DNA of 64,000 nt from Hymenobacter cellulosivorans (GTDB lineage: Bacteria; Bacteroidota; Bacteroidia; Cytophagales; Hymenobacteraceae). Shown here piece by piece: positions 53,813 through 60,659 of the stretch. The notes beneath the pieces are model-generated. The model searched no databases. It had not been told where the DNA came from and was given only the letters and a program-made list of their open reading frames with translations. Location of the stretch: assembly GCF_022919135.1 (NCBI RefSeq), contig NZ_CP095049.1:372001-436000 (forward strand), in the 5' to 3' direction. The translations under genes and the position numbers were made by a program. Positions within the stretch are counted from its first letter, which is position 1, and every line of letters begins with the position of its first letter.

Positions 53813-54610
53813 ATGCAAAACCACTACCACACGCTGGGAGTGGACGAGCAGGCCACCCCCGACGATATCCGGCGGGCCTACCGCCGCTTGGTGCTGCTCA
53901 CGCACCCCGACCGTACCACCGACCCGGCGGCGCACGGCCGGTTTCTGCTCATCAACGAAGCCTACGATGTGCTCAGCAACCCGGCCCGCCGCCGCGGCTA
54001 CGACGCCCTGCTGGAAGCTTCCCGCTCCCCGCCCCCACCCCGCCCTCCCGCACCCGCGGCCGGTACCTACGCTACGCGGGTAACTCCTCCCCGTCGCGGT
54101 CGGCCGGCTGGTTATGCAACGCAACGCCCCCGGGCTGCACCAATCAATTTCGGAGTGTACCAGAAGCCCATTCGGGTATGGGGAAAAATACTCCTGCTCC
54201 TGGGTTTGCTGGTCGTCGTCGACTATTACGGGCTGCGGTACACCACGACGGCCACCTTTCTGAGTGCAACCATCTACGACGGCGGGGCCGACACCTACGT
54301 CGTACGGACCAGCAAGGGCCGCTTTCTGACCAGCGGCGACTATACTTCCGGCAAGACGGATCTGGCCGGTTCAGTCCAGTTGCGGGTGTCGCTGCTGTTT
54401 CGCTTCATCCGGGAAGCCCGGATGCTACCGGCGGGGCCACCGCTGCCGGTGCTGTTTCGGCACCAGGCGCTGTTTGCCTTCACCGGGCTGCTGGTGCTGG
54501 CCGCGGGCTTCACCCAAGGCAAGTTATTAGGAGACGCTGGCCGGGTGAATGCCGCAATTTTTGCCACGTCGTTTGCCTTATTGGTTGTGGTTCTGATACT
54601 GCGGGTTTAA
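53813..54610 (+). CDS. Membrane-anchored J-domain protein
   Basis: A 265-residue DnaJ-type co-chaperone. Residues 1-~65 are a full J domain with the HPD motif at 31-33 (LLTHPDRTTDP) and ARRRGYDALL at the end; it would stimulate DnaK ATPase. A Pro-rich linker follows (~70-110). Two or three hydrophobic spans (for example ILLLLGLLVVVDYYG, ~125-140, and two near 215-265) place the rest in the membrane. Zinc-finger and C-terminal substrate domains of true DnaJ are missing. A membrane DnaK recruiter is inferred; the partner substrate is unknown. Confidence 0.85.
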   Translation: MQNHYHTLGVDEQATPDDIRRAYRRLVLLTHPDRTTDPAAHGRFLLINEAYDVLSNPARRRGYDALLEASRSPPPPRPPAPAAGTYATRVTPPRRGRPAGYATQRPRAAPINFGVYQKPIRVWGKILLLLGLLVVVDYYGLRYTTTATFLSATIYDGGADTYVVRTSKGRFLTSGDYTSGKTDLAGSVQLRVSLLFRFIREARMLPAGPPLPVLFRHQALFAFTGLLVLAAGFTQGKLLGDAGRVNAAIFATSFALLVVVLILRV

Positions 54611-54626
54611 CGACGTAGTTCAGGCC

Positions 54627-54668
54627 CACAAAAAAGCCTGCTCTAGTACTGGAGCAGGCTTTTTTGTG
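54627..54668. terminator. Bidirectional terminator between convergent genes
   Basis: A 17-bp perfect stem (54627-54643 with 54652-54668) with A and T runs at the ends, between the J-domain gene and terC. Confidence 0.9.
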
Positions 54669-54683
54669 TTGGTCCAAAGCAGT

Positions 54684-55448
54684 TTAGTCGTACTGCGAGT
54701 CGCGCAGGTGCACCGGGGGGCTTTTCTTGCGCAGGCGCATGTTGAGCAGCTCCACCAGCAGGGAAAAGAACATAGCGAAATAGACGTAGCCCTTCGGAAT
54801 TTCCTTGTGGAAGGCTTCCATGACCAGCATGATACCAATCATAATCAGGAACGAGAGAGCCAGCATCTTGATGGTAGGATTCTTATTGACAAAGTCGGCA
54901 ATGTAGCCCGAGAAGGCCAGCATGACGCCCATAGCCAGAATAACGGCCAGAATCATTACCAGCACATTGTCGACCAAGCCCACGGCCGTCAGGATGGAGT
55001 CAAACGAGAAGACAATGTCGATAATCACAATCTGCAGAATCACGCGGGCCATGCTGTCGAATTTGCCTTCGCTGGCACTGTCTTCCTCACCCTGCAGCTT
55101 GGTATGAATCTCCGTGGTGCTCTTGCTGAGCAGAAACAAGCCCCCGATCAGCAGAATAATGTCGCGGCCCGACACGCCGAAGTTGGGCTCCAGGAAGGGC
55201 AGATTCAGCGTGAAGAGCGGGTCCTTGAGACTCACAATCCACGAGATGCTCAGCAGCAGCCCGATGCGGAACAGCAGGGCTAGCAGCAGCCCGATGGTCC
55301 GGCCCCGCTTCTGCTGGTCGTGGGGCAGCTTATTGACGACAATGGAAATGAAGATAATGTTGTCGATGCCCAGCACGATTTCCATGAACGTCAGCGTGAG
55401 CAGACTAATCCAAGTGGCGGGGCTGGAAAAAGCAGATATGTCAAACAC
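54684..55448 (-). CDS. TerC family integral membrane protein
   Basis: A 254-residue protein with about seven spans. It shows the two TerC motifs with membrane-embedded acidic residues: FMEIVLGIDNIIFIS near residue 21 and IDIVFSFDSILTAVGL near residue 145. TerC/Alx/YceF proteins are linked to tellurite resistance and to Mn2+ or other metal export at the cell membrane. The central loop (GEEDSASEGKF) is acidic. The upstream leader holds four AATGTG repeats (CACATT on this strand). No yybP-ykoY riboswitch fold was recognised in the leader. It shares a terminator with the J-domain gene. Confidence 0.9.
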   Translation of the reverse strand: MFDISAFSSPATWISLLTLTFMEIVLGIDNIIFISIVVNKLPHDQQKRGRTIGLLLALLFRIGLLLSISWIVSLKDPLFTLNLPFLEPNFGVSGRDIILLIGGLFLLSKSTTEIHTKLQGEEDSASEGKFDSMARVILQIVIIDIVFSFDSILTAVGLVDNVLVMILAVILAMGVMLAFSGYIADFVNKNPTIKMLALSFLIMIGIMLVMEAFHKEIPKGYVYFAMFFSLLVELLNMRLRKKSPPVHLRDSQYD

Positions 55449-55454
55449 GGCGTG

Positions 55455-55489
55455 AATGTGAAAAATGTGGAAAATGTGTTTCTAATGTG
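55455..55489. repeat. Four spaced AATGTG repeats upstream of terC
   Basis: AATGTG occurs at 55455, 55464, 55473 and 55484, with period 9, 9 and 11. It lies just upstream of the terC start. A regulatory role is possible but not shown. Confidence 0.5.
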
Positions 55490-55508
55490 CAAATGAATCC
55501 TGTGCTGA

Positions 55509-55553
55509 TGTGCTACTGCATGGCGACACTTGAAGCCTCAAATCAGTAGCGCA
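55509..55553. other. Inverted repeat in the terC upstream region
   Basis: TGTGCTACTG (55509-55518) pairs with CAGTAGCGCA (55544-55553), ten pairs with one G-T, around a 25-base loop. A related CACAGTAGCA lies at 55577-55586. It could be a leader structure or the end of the yajQ transcript. Confidence 0.35.
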
Positions 55554-55590
55554 TTACTCACATTCAACCCCATTCGCACAGTAGCAACCG

Positions 55591-56085
55591 CTACTTCATA
55601 TTCACGAACTGCAAAGGCTGACCAATTTCAGAGACCTTCTGGCGCAGTAGGGCAATGACCTGCTGCAGGTCGTCAATCTTCTTGGCCGACACCCGGATTT
55701 GCTCGTCCTGGGTTTGGGCATCCACCTTTATTTTGCTGTCTTTGATGAGCTTCATGATTTTGCGGCTGGCTTCCTTGTCGATACCGGCCCGCACCTTGAC
55801 GGTTTTCTTAACCATAGCTCCGCTGGGCTGCTCCTCGGCCGAAAAATCCAGGCAGGTACCGTCGAGGCCCTGCTTCACGACCCGGCCTAGCAGAATGTCT
55901 TCCAGCGCCTTCACCCGCATGGAGTTTTCGGAGCTGAGTTGAATGGTGTTGGCTTTCTTGTCGAGCTCAATACCCCCCTTGGTGTCGCGCAGGTCGTAGC
56001 GGGTCTGCAGCTCTTTTTTGGCGGTATTTACCGCGTTTTCCAGGGTTTGCGGGTCTACTTTGCTTACAATGTCAAACGAAGGCAT
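55591..56085 (-). CDS. YajQ family nucleotide-binding protein
   Basis: A 164-residue cytosolic protein of the UPF0234/YajQ family. The start MPSFDIVSKVDPQTLENAVN, the middle AEEQPSGAMVKKTVKVRAGI and the end DDLQQVIALLRQKVSEIGQP are family hallmarks. YajQ proteins bind nucleotides and in some species c-di-GMP, and assist a LysR-type regulator. ATG 56085 is chosen because the family begins at PSFDIVS; the frame stays open 21 codons upstream in Pro-rich, non-family sequence. It lies 142 bases upstream of terC on the same strand. Confidence 0.95.
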   Translation of the reverse strand: MPSFDIVSKVDPQTLENAVNTAKKELQTRYDLRDTKGGIELDKKANTIQLSSENSMRVKALEDILLGRVVKQGLDGTCLDFSAEEQPSGAMVKKTVKVRAGIDKEASRKIMKLIKDSKIKVDAQTQDEQIRVSAKKIDDLQQVIALLRQKVSEIGQPLQFVNMK

Positions 56086-56260
56086 GGTCGTGGGTTGGGA
56101 GTGAAAGGATGGTGGCCGGCCCCGGGCCAGTGGAGCCGGAGCGGGCACCTCACCGGCATACGTGCGCCGGCGCGGGAAGTGGCAAAAGTATCAAATGCCC
56201 GCGGCAACCCACCTAGATTTTTCGGTGCCTATTCCCCAACTTGCCTTTTTCCCTTTGGTT

Positions 56261-56698
56261 ATGCCCGTTCGCGCCCCGCACTCCCCCGCCGACTTTGCCG
56301 CCTATTACCAGCTGCGCTACCAGGTGCTGCGCCAGCCCTGGAACCAGCCGCCCGGCTCCGAGCGGGCCGACGACGATGAGGCCCCCACGACCATCCACGC
56401 GCTATTCGCCACCGACGAAGGCCACGTGGCGGGCGTAGGCCGCCTGCACCCCTCGGGCCCGCACCAGGCGCAGGTGCGCTATATGGCCGTAGACCCAGCC
56501 TTGCAGGGCCAGGGAATCGGGCAGCAGGTGCTGAAATACCTGGAAGAAGCCGCCCGCCAGCAGGGTCAGACCGAGTGCATCCTGCACGCCCGCCAGCAGG
56601 CCGTACCGTTCTATGAACGACTGGGCTACCACGTTGTGGCACCATCTCACCTGCTGTTTGGCACCGTCCAGCACTATCTGATGCGCAAGGACTTATAG
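56261..56698 (+). CDS. GNAT family N-acetyltransferase
   Basis: A 145-residue acetyltransferase. Family features are RLHPSGPHQAQVRYMAVDP (strand 4), the acetyl-CoA binding loop QGQGIGQQVLKYLEE with Q/R-x-x-G-x-G/A, and the final ARQQAVPFYERLGYHV. The N-terminal FAAYYQLRYQVLRQPWN region resembles ElaA-like acetyltransferases. Acceptor substrate unknown. ATG 56261 is chosen since the preceding part has no GNAT features; ATG 56195 is an alternative. It is divergent from yajQ. Confidence 0.88.
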   Translation: MPVRAPHSPADFAAYYQLRYQVLRQPWNQPPGSERADDDEAPTTIHALFATDEGHVAGVGRLHPSGPHQAQVRYMAVDPALQGQGIGQQVLKYLEEAARQQGQTECILHARQQAVPFYERLGYHVVAPSHLLFGTVQHYLMRKDL

Positions 56699-56786
56699 CA
56701 CAAAAGCGGTTCCCCTACGTTTATGGCGTGGCCAGTAGCCTTGCGCAAAAGCGTCCTGATCCGACGAACTTCTCCTAGTCCTGGAG

Positions 56787-57092
56787 CTAGAATTTTTCCT
56801 GGCCCCGGAGCAGGTCGAAGTACAGGCGAAAGTCGCCGAGCAGGGAGTACCACGGGTGCTGAAAGGTAGCCGGCCGGTTGCGCTCCACGAAGAAGTGCCC
56901 TACCCAGGCAAAGCCGTAGGCCGCCACGATGCCCAGCGGAATCAGGTTGAAGCGCTGCCAGAAGGCAGCCAGCCCCAGGGCCAGCAAAAACAGCGTAGTG
57001 CCAATGAAGTGCAGAATGCGGGTACCCCGCTTGCTGTGCTCCCGCAGGTAGCGCGGGTAAAATTCGGCGAAGGTGAGCGGGACGGCAGACAT
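56787..57092 (-). CDS. DUF962/Mpo1-like small membrane protein
   Basis: A 101-residue protein with two hydrophobic spans and the DUF962 layout: FAEFYPRYLREHSKRGTRILHFIGT at the start, then AYGFAWVGHFFVERNRPATF and QHPWYSLLGDFRLYFDLL at the end. The conserved His residues match those that bind iron in yeast Mpo1, a 2-hydroxy fatty-acid dioxygenase. Whether the bacterial form does this is unknown. It stands alone, opposite the neighbouring GNAT and thioesterase genes. Confidence 0.88.
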   Translation of the reverse strand: MSAVPLTFAEFYPRYLREHSKRGTRILHFIGTTLFLLALGLAAFWQRFNLIPLGIVAAYGFAWVGHFFVERNRPATFQHPWYSLLGDFRLYFDLLRGQEKF

Positions 57093-57167
57093 GGTAGTGG
57101 GGTTATACCGTAAAGAAACCTAACTTTTCACCCAATATCCAGTTCTTTTCCGCCCATTCCTTTCGTT

Positions 57168-57653
57168 ATGGAGCAATCCTTCGATGTAGCCACCCTGGTG
57201 GGTATCTACAACCAAATCAACCATTACGGCCGCACCAACGGCATGCAGCTTACTGTGGCCAGCCCCGGCCAAGTAGAGTACAGCATGAGTGTGCGGCCCG
57301 AGCACCTGTCGTCGCCGGGCACCTGCCACGGGGGCGTTATTGCCGGCCTGATGGACTCGGCCCTGGGCGCGGCAGCTCTTACCCTGGCCTTTCAGACTGG
57401 GGAGCTGGTGTCCACAGTAGAGTTCAAAATCAACTACCTGCACCCCGTACGGCTGCAGGACCACCTCGTGGCCCGGGCCCGCGTCGACCACTCGGGTAAA
57501 ACCCTGGTGGTGAGCAGCGCCGAAATAGTCTGTTTGAACCGGGAGCTGGTCGTGGCCCGTGGCATGGGCACCTTCAACCGCTACCCCGCCGATAAGCGCG
57601 ACTTCCACCGCCTGCTCTTCCCCGACACCGACAATACCCCCGTCGACCTGTAG
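57168..57653 (+). CDS. PaaI-type hotdog-fold thioesterase
   Basis: A 161-residue thioesterase that hydrolyses acyl- or aryl-CoA thioesters. The hotdog signature with catalytic Asp63 is present in CHGGVIAGLMDSALGAAAL (54-71; HGG at 54-56), followed by the long strand STVEFKINYLHPVRLQDHLVA. The N-terminal GMQLTVASPGQVEYSM agrees with the PaaI/YigI-like group. Substrate not readable. The stop is followed by a shared terminator. Confidence 0.88.
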   Translation: MEQSFDVATLVGIYNQINHYGRTNGMQLTVASPGQVEYSMSVRPEHLSSPGTCHGGVIAGLMDSALGAAALTLAFQTGELVSTVEFKINYLHPVRLQDHLVARARVDHSGKTLVVSSAEIVCLNRELVVARGMGTFNRYPADKRDFHRLLFPDTDNTPVDL

Positions 57654-57672
57654 TGCAGAGGTGCATAAGCAA

Positions 57673-57711
57673 AAAAGCCGGCCGTTTCCACTGTGGAAAC
57701 GGCCGGCTTTT
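57673..57711. terminator. Shared terminator after thioesterase and NYN-CSD genes
   Basis: An 18-bp perfect stem (57673-57690 with 57694-57711) with a 3-base loop CTG and A/T ends; active in both directions. Confidence 0.9.
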
Positions 57712-57737
57712 CAATTAAACGAATGACTGAGCTACAC

Positions 57738-58733
57738 TTAGAGCAGGTCGGAGGAGGCCGACTCGTGCTCGTGCTCTTCGTACTCGTCGTTGTCGCCGTC
57801 CTGAGGCGGCTGCACCTTGCGTACGTTGCGGGCGCAATCTTCGTCGCGGTGGTTGCGGCCCACCGTGAATTCCACCCAGTCGCCTTCGCGCAGGTCGTTG
57901 AAGTCGCCCTCGGCCATATCGGCGTAGCTGAAGAACAGGTTGTTTGGCGGCATTACCACGAAGCCAAAGCCATTCTTGAGGTTCTTGATGGTGCTGATGC
58001 CCACCGTACCCACCGGACCAGCGGCCGTGGGGCCCGTAGGGCGCACGGGCTTCACCGAGGGGAAAGCCACCGGCTCGGGCTGATTCACGAACAGGCTTTC
58101 AATGAGCTCGTCGCTGCTGGCCAGGCCATTATCAATCACGTCGTGCATAGCTACGGGGTAGGTCACGTGCTCCAGCAACTGCTGGGAAGCGCGGGTTACC
58201 CGGTTTTCGCCTTTGAAATCCACGTACTTGAAGTCCCAGTTCAGCAGCATGACGCGGGTGCCGATGGTGTTGAGCTTCTTGATCAGGGGCACGTAGTCGG
58301 AGTCGCCGGCGATGAGCACAATCACGTCGAAGCTTTTGTGCAGGGCCAGTTCCAGGGCTTCCAAAGCCAGCCACACGTCGATACCCTTTTCCTGCAACCG
58401 ACCGTCGCGGGTTTTCAGGGGCATGTAGTGCGTGGCAATGCTCAGGTTCATTAAAATATCGTCCAGCAACCGGTCGTGGAACAGCCGGTCTTTGTCGCGG
58501 GCTTCCGTAGCAGACAAGCGGCCCCGGAAGAAATGAGCGTCGGTAATCTGACTCAGACGGACGTCCACATCTTCTTCTTCAGCCACTTGGTGCCGAATAT
58601 ACTCGTGCAGGCCTTCGAGACTGATTCGGGCCTTGCGCTCGTGCTGGAAGTAGTAGTAATCACTGATTTTCAGGAAATAATTACCGTCGTAAAAGACGCC
58701 TATCCTTATCAGTGGGCTATTCATCTGGTTCAT
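57738..58733 (-). CDS. NYN-domain (PIN-like) nuclease fused to a cold-shock domain
   Basis: A 331-residue cytosolic protein. Residues ~8-165 are a NYN/LabA-like PIN domain with acidic metal site: Asp16 (VFYDGNYF), Asp119 (KGIDVWLALEALELA), Asp144 and Asp146 (IAGDSDYVPLIKKL). A linker (~200-240) leads to a cold-shock-like OB domain (~241-308; IKNLKNGFGFVVMP as RNP1, NNLFFSY as RNP2, EGDWVEFTVGRN), and an acidic tail ends the protein. It should bind and cut RNA (inference from both domains). The start may be Met1 58733 or Met4 58724. A -7 element lies 80 bases upstream. Confidence 0.85.
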   Translation of the reverse strand: MNQMNSPLIRIGVFYDGNYFLKISDYYYFQHERKARISLEGLHEYIRHQVAEEEDVDVRLSQITDAHFFRGRLSATEARDKDRLFHDRLLDDILMNLSIATHYMPLKTRDGRLQEKGIDVWLALEALELALHKSFDVIVLIAGDSDYVPLIKKLNTIGTRVMLLNWDFKYVDFKGENRVTRASQQLLEHVTYPVAMHDVIDNGLASSDELIESLFVNQPEPVAFPSVKPVRPTGPTAAGPVGTVGISTIKNLKNGFGFVVMPPNNLFFSYADMAEGDFNDLREGDWVEFTVGRNHRDEDCARNVRKVQPPQDGDNDEYEEHEHESASSDLL

Positions 58734-58811
58734 ACAAAAAAGCTTTAATGCGAGAGGTGTGCAATCAGGGCAGGGAAGAGAATTGAGGTTGAAATGCTAG
58801 ACTAGCATGAC

Positions 58812-58819
58812 CAAATATA
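58812..58819 (-). promoter_or_regulatory. -7 element of the NYN-CSD gene
   Basis: TATATTTG on the minus strand, fitting TAnnTTTG, about 80 bases before the start codon. Confidence 0.45.
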
Positions 58820-59439
58820 CAAAGTACAGGTCGTAGGCTAGTCGCGGTATGACGGCAACCTTTCGGCTATCACATTAACATGTGACGAACGCAAGGTACT
58901 GGAAGACCAGTTTGTGTTGTGAATTGTCGGCTTAGGGGCTAAGGATGGACAATAAACATCCTGTCATTCATAAAATCCTATATTCATTCCGGCCTTCCCT
59001 CTGTGAAGATGCCTCTGCTCAGAACAATATTAGCAAAAATGAATCTTACTATACCGTCTGCTCAGTGCAATTTTCAAAAGACTACCCTGATGGGTGCGAA
59101 ACTAACAGCTTAATCATGTCAGTGCAAATTTTCTTGCCAAACTATAATTTCCACCCTCTGAATGGGCAATAAACCGCGTTGGCCGCACCCATTTAACCAG
59201 GTTGGTGAAACTAACTCGTGCCCTGATATATATCCGTGTAAACATAGCTATAGTGCAACTATATACAAAAAATTACAGGATTTGTGATATCCTAGTCTGC
59301 TCCGCTCTTCCTTCCACCCCCAGTTCTGTGAACATACCTCTTTTTGCAGAAGATTCCCATTTATCCGGATTTATACTTGTCCGTTCACCGCTAAAATGGG
59401 TCTGTTATTCGCTGCAGCAATTCGGTAAAGCAGCCATAG
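58820..59439. other. AT-richer intergenic region without a recognised gene
   Basis: About 620 bases, the longest gene-free stretch here. Two short plus-strand frames (58945-59172, 59202-59465) lack family signals and codon bias. Near-copies of GTGCAATTTTC occur at ~59066 and ~59121, and a dyad TATAGT-GCA-ACTATA lies at 59249-59263. I cannot assign a function. Confidence 0.4.
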
Positions 59440-60183
59440 TTAGAACTTCATGCCGGCCACAATAAGCGCCAGCACCAAAACCGCGTAGCCTACACAAATT
59501 CCTACTTCCATCAGGTTGCCGGAGGTAGAGCCAGTCCGGATCAGGGGCAGCTTAAACGAGTAGTCGGACAAGGGCATAAACCATTTCACCCCGGCCTTGG
59601 TCAGCGAGTCGGCCACGAGGTGGGAAGCGTAGCCGGCCCCGGCAAAGTGGGCCACCCCGTGCCAGCCCAGGGTATTGTTGGCCAGGTAGCCAATGTAGGT
59701 CCACAGGGCGGTGGCCCAGATGGTATGCGTCCAGGTGCGGTGCGACGTGTAAGGTGCCAACGCCACGAAGGTGCCCAGCAGGCTCAGCCACAAAAACCCG
59801 AAGTAGAGTCCGGCCAGACCCGTACAGATGCCGGTAAACATCAGGGCCAGCTTACGGGCCGAGCCGCCCTGCATGGCCACCCCGATGAGCCCGAAGGCTA
59901 GGGCCGCGGTGAAGCCCATACGCCTATCGGAGGTACCGAGGGGCAGCATATAGTGGGTGTAGCCGGCCAGACCCAAAGCCCCCAGGGCGAAGGCAAAGCG
60001 CACGTAGTTCTGGGAGAAACTCAGGCGCTTGCTCAGCCGGGAACTGGGGTGGTCGAGGTCGGGGGCCAGGGCCGAAAACCCCGCCAGGGCAATGCCCGCT
60101 GGCGAGAAAGGCACGCCCGCCACGAGGCCGCCGACGGCCACGCCGGTAATCAGGCCGATGGCCAAGTGAGAAGAGCCGCGCAC
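59440..60183 (-). CDS. YdjM/DUF457-type membrane-bound metal-dependent hydrolase
   Basis: A 247-residue membrane protein with about six spans. It carries the family's polar motifs: MRGSSHLAIGLITG, then ALAPDLDHPSSRLSKRL, SHRTWTHTIWA and ASHLVADSLTKAGVKWFMPL, where His and Asp residues could form a metal site. In E. coli the relative YdjM is SOS-induced, but no LexA box is recognised here. The name hydrolase is by family; activity is unproved. The start is directly at the conserved N-terminal MRGSSHL. Confidence 0.88.
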   Translation of the reverse strand: MRGSSHLAIGLITGVAVGGLVAGVPFSPAGIALAGFSALAPDLDHPSSRLSKRLSFSQNYVRFAFALGALGLAGYTHYMLPLGTSDRRMGFTAALAFGLIGVAMQGGSARKLALMFTGICTGLAGLYFGFLWLSLLGTFVALAPYTSHRTWTHTIWATALWTYIGYLANNTLGWHGVAHFAGAGYASHLVADSLTKAGVKWFMPLSDYSFKLPLIRTGSTSGNLMEVGICVGYAVLVLALIVAGMKF

Positions 60184-60235
60184 GGAAGGAGCTTACGAGG
60201 GATAATACAAAGCGCGAAGGTACGCGGCCCGGCGG

Positions 60236-60433
60236 CTAGTTGGGCACCGGCAGCAGATACACAATTTCCGTCTCCTGGGGCGGCTCGGGGGCTACGGCCG
60301 GACGGGCCGGGTAGCGGGCGGCCTTGCGACGGGCCTGGCTGAGCTTAGACCAGGCGTGGTTGAGGGTTTGCCAACGCACCCAGGCGTCGAAATTGAAGTC
60401 TTGATCTTCAGCGGGGTTCTGAGTGGGGTCCAT
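60236..60433 (-). CDS. Small hypothetical protein
   Basis: A 65-residue soluble protein, start ATG 60433. The central region NFDAWVRWQTLNHAWSKL and the Arg/Pro-rich tail ending VYLLPVPN have the Hymenobacter-like codon use of a real gene, but no family is recognised. The frame stays open upstream to 60580 in sequence that overlaps the mfd leader and does not look coding. Divergent from mfd. Confidence 0.45.
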   Translation of the reverse strand: MDPTQNPAEDQDFNFDAWVRWQTLNHAWSKLSQARRKAARYPARPAVAPEPPQETEIVYLLPVPN

Positions 60434-60659
60434 ACGCAACAGGTTAAAAATCGGGAATTGAAGCGGCGGGCAAAGCAAAGCAAAGACCAATTTATAACTT
60501 TTCCGCCAACTCAACCGCAACCTTTTTTCATTCGGGCTTCGCGGAAACTTTCGGACCTTGCCGATGGTATTGCTTAGCACCCATATCTACACCCTGCCCG
60601 ACCGGATTTATCTTCGGCCGGGCTTCTCCCTTTTGCCTGTCCTCTAGCCGCTCGTCGTT

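Noticed and set aside
55449..55590. yybP-ykoY (Mn2+) riboswitch before terC
   Set aside because: The conserved loop sequences of that riboswitch were not found on the minus strand; only repeats and a simple inverted repeat are present.
58945..59465. Two short plus-strand frames (75 and 87 codons)
   Set aside because: Codon use is unlike that of the real genes, and they show no homology pattern, signal peptide or promoter.
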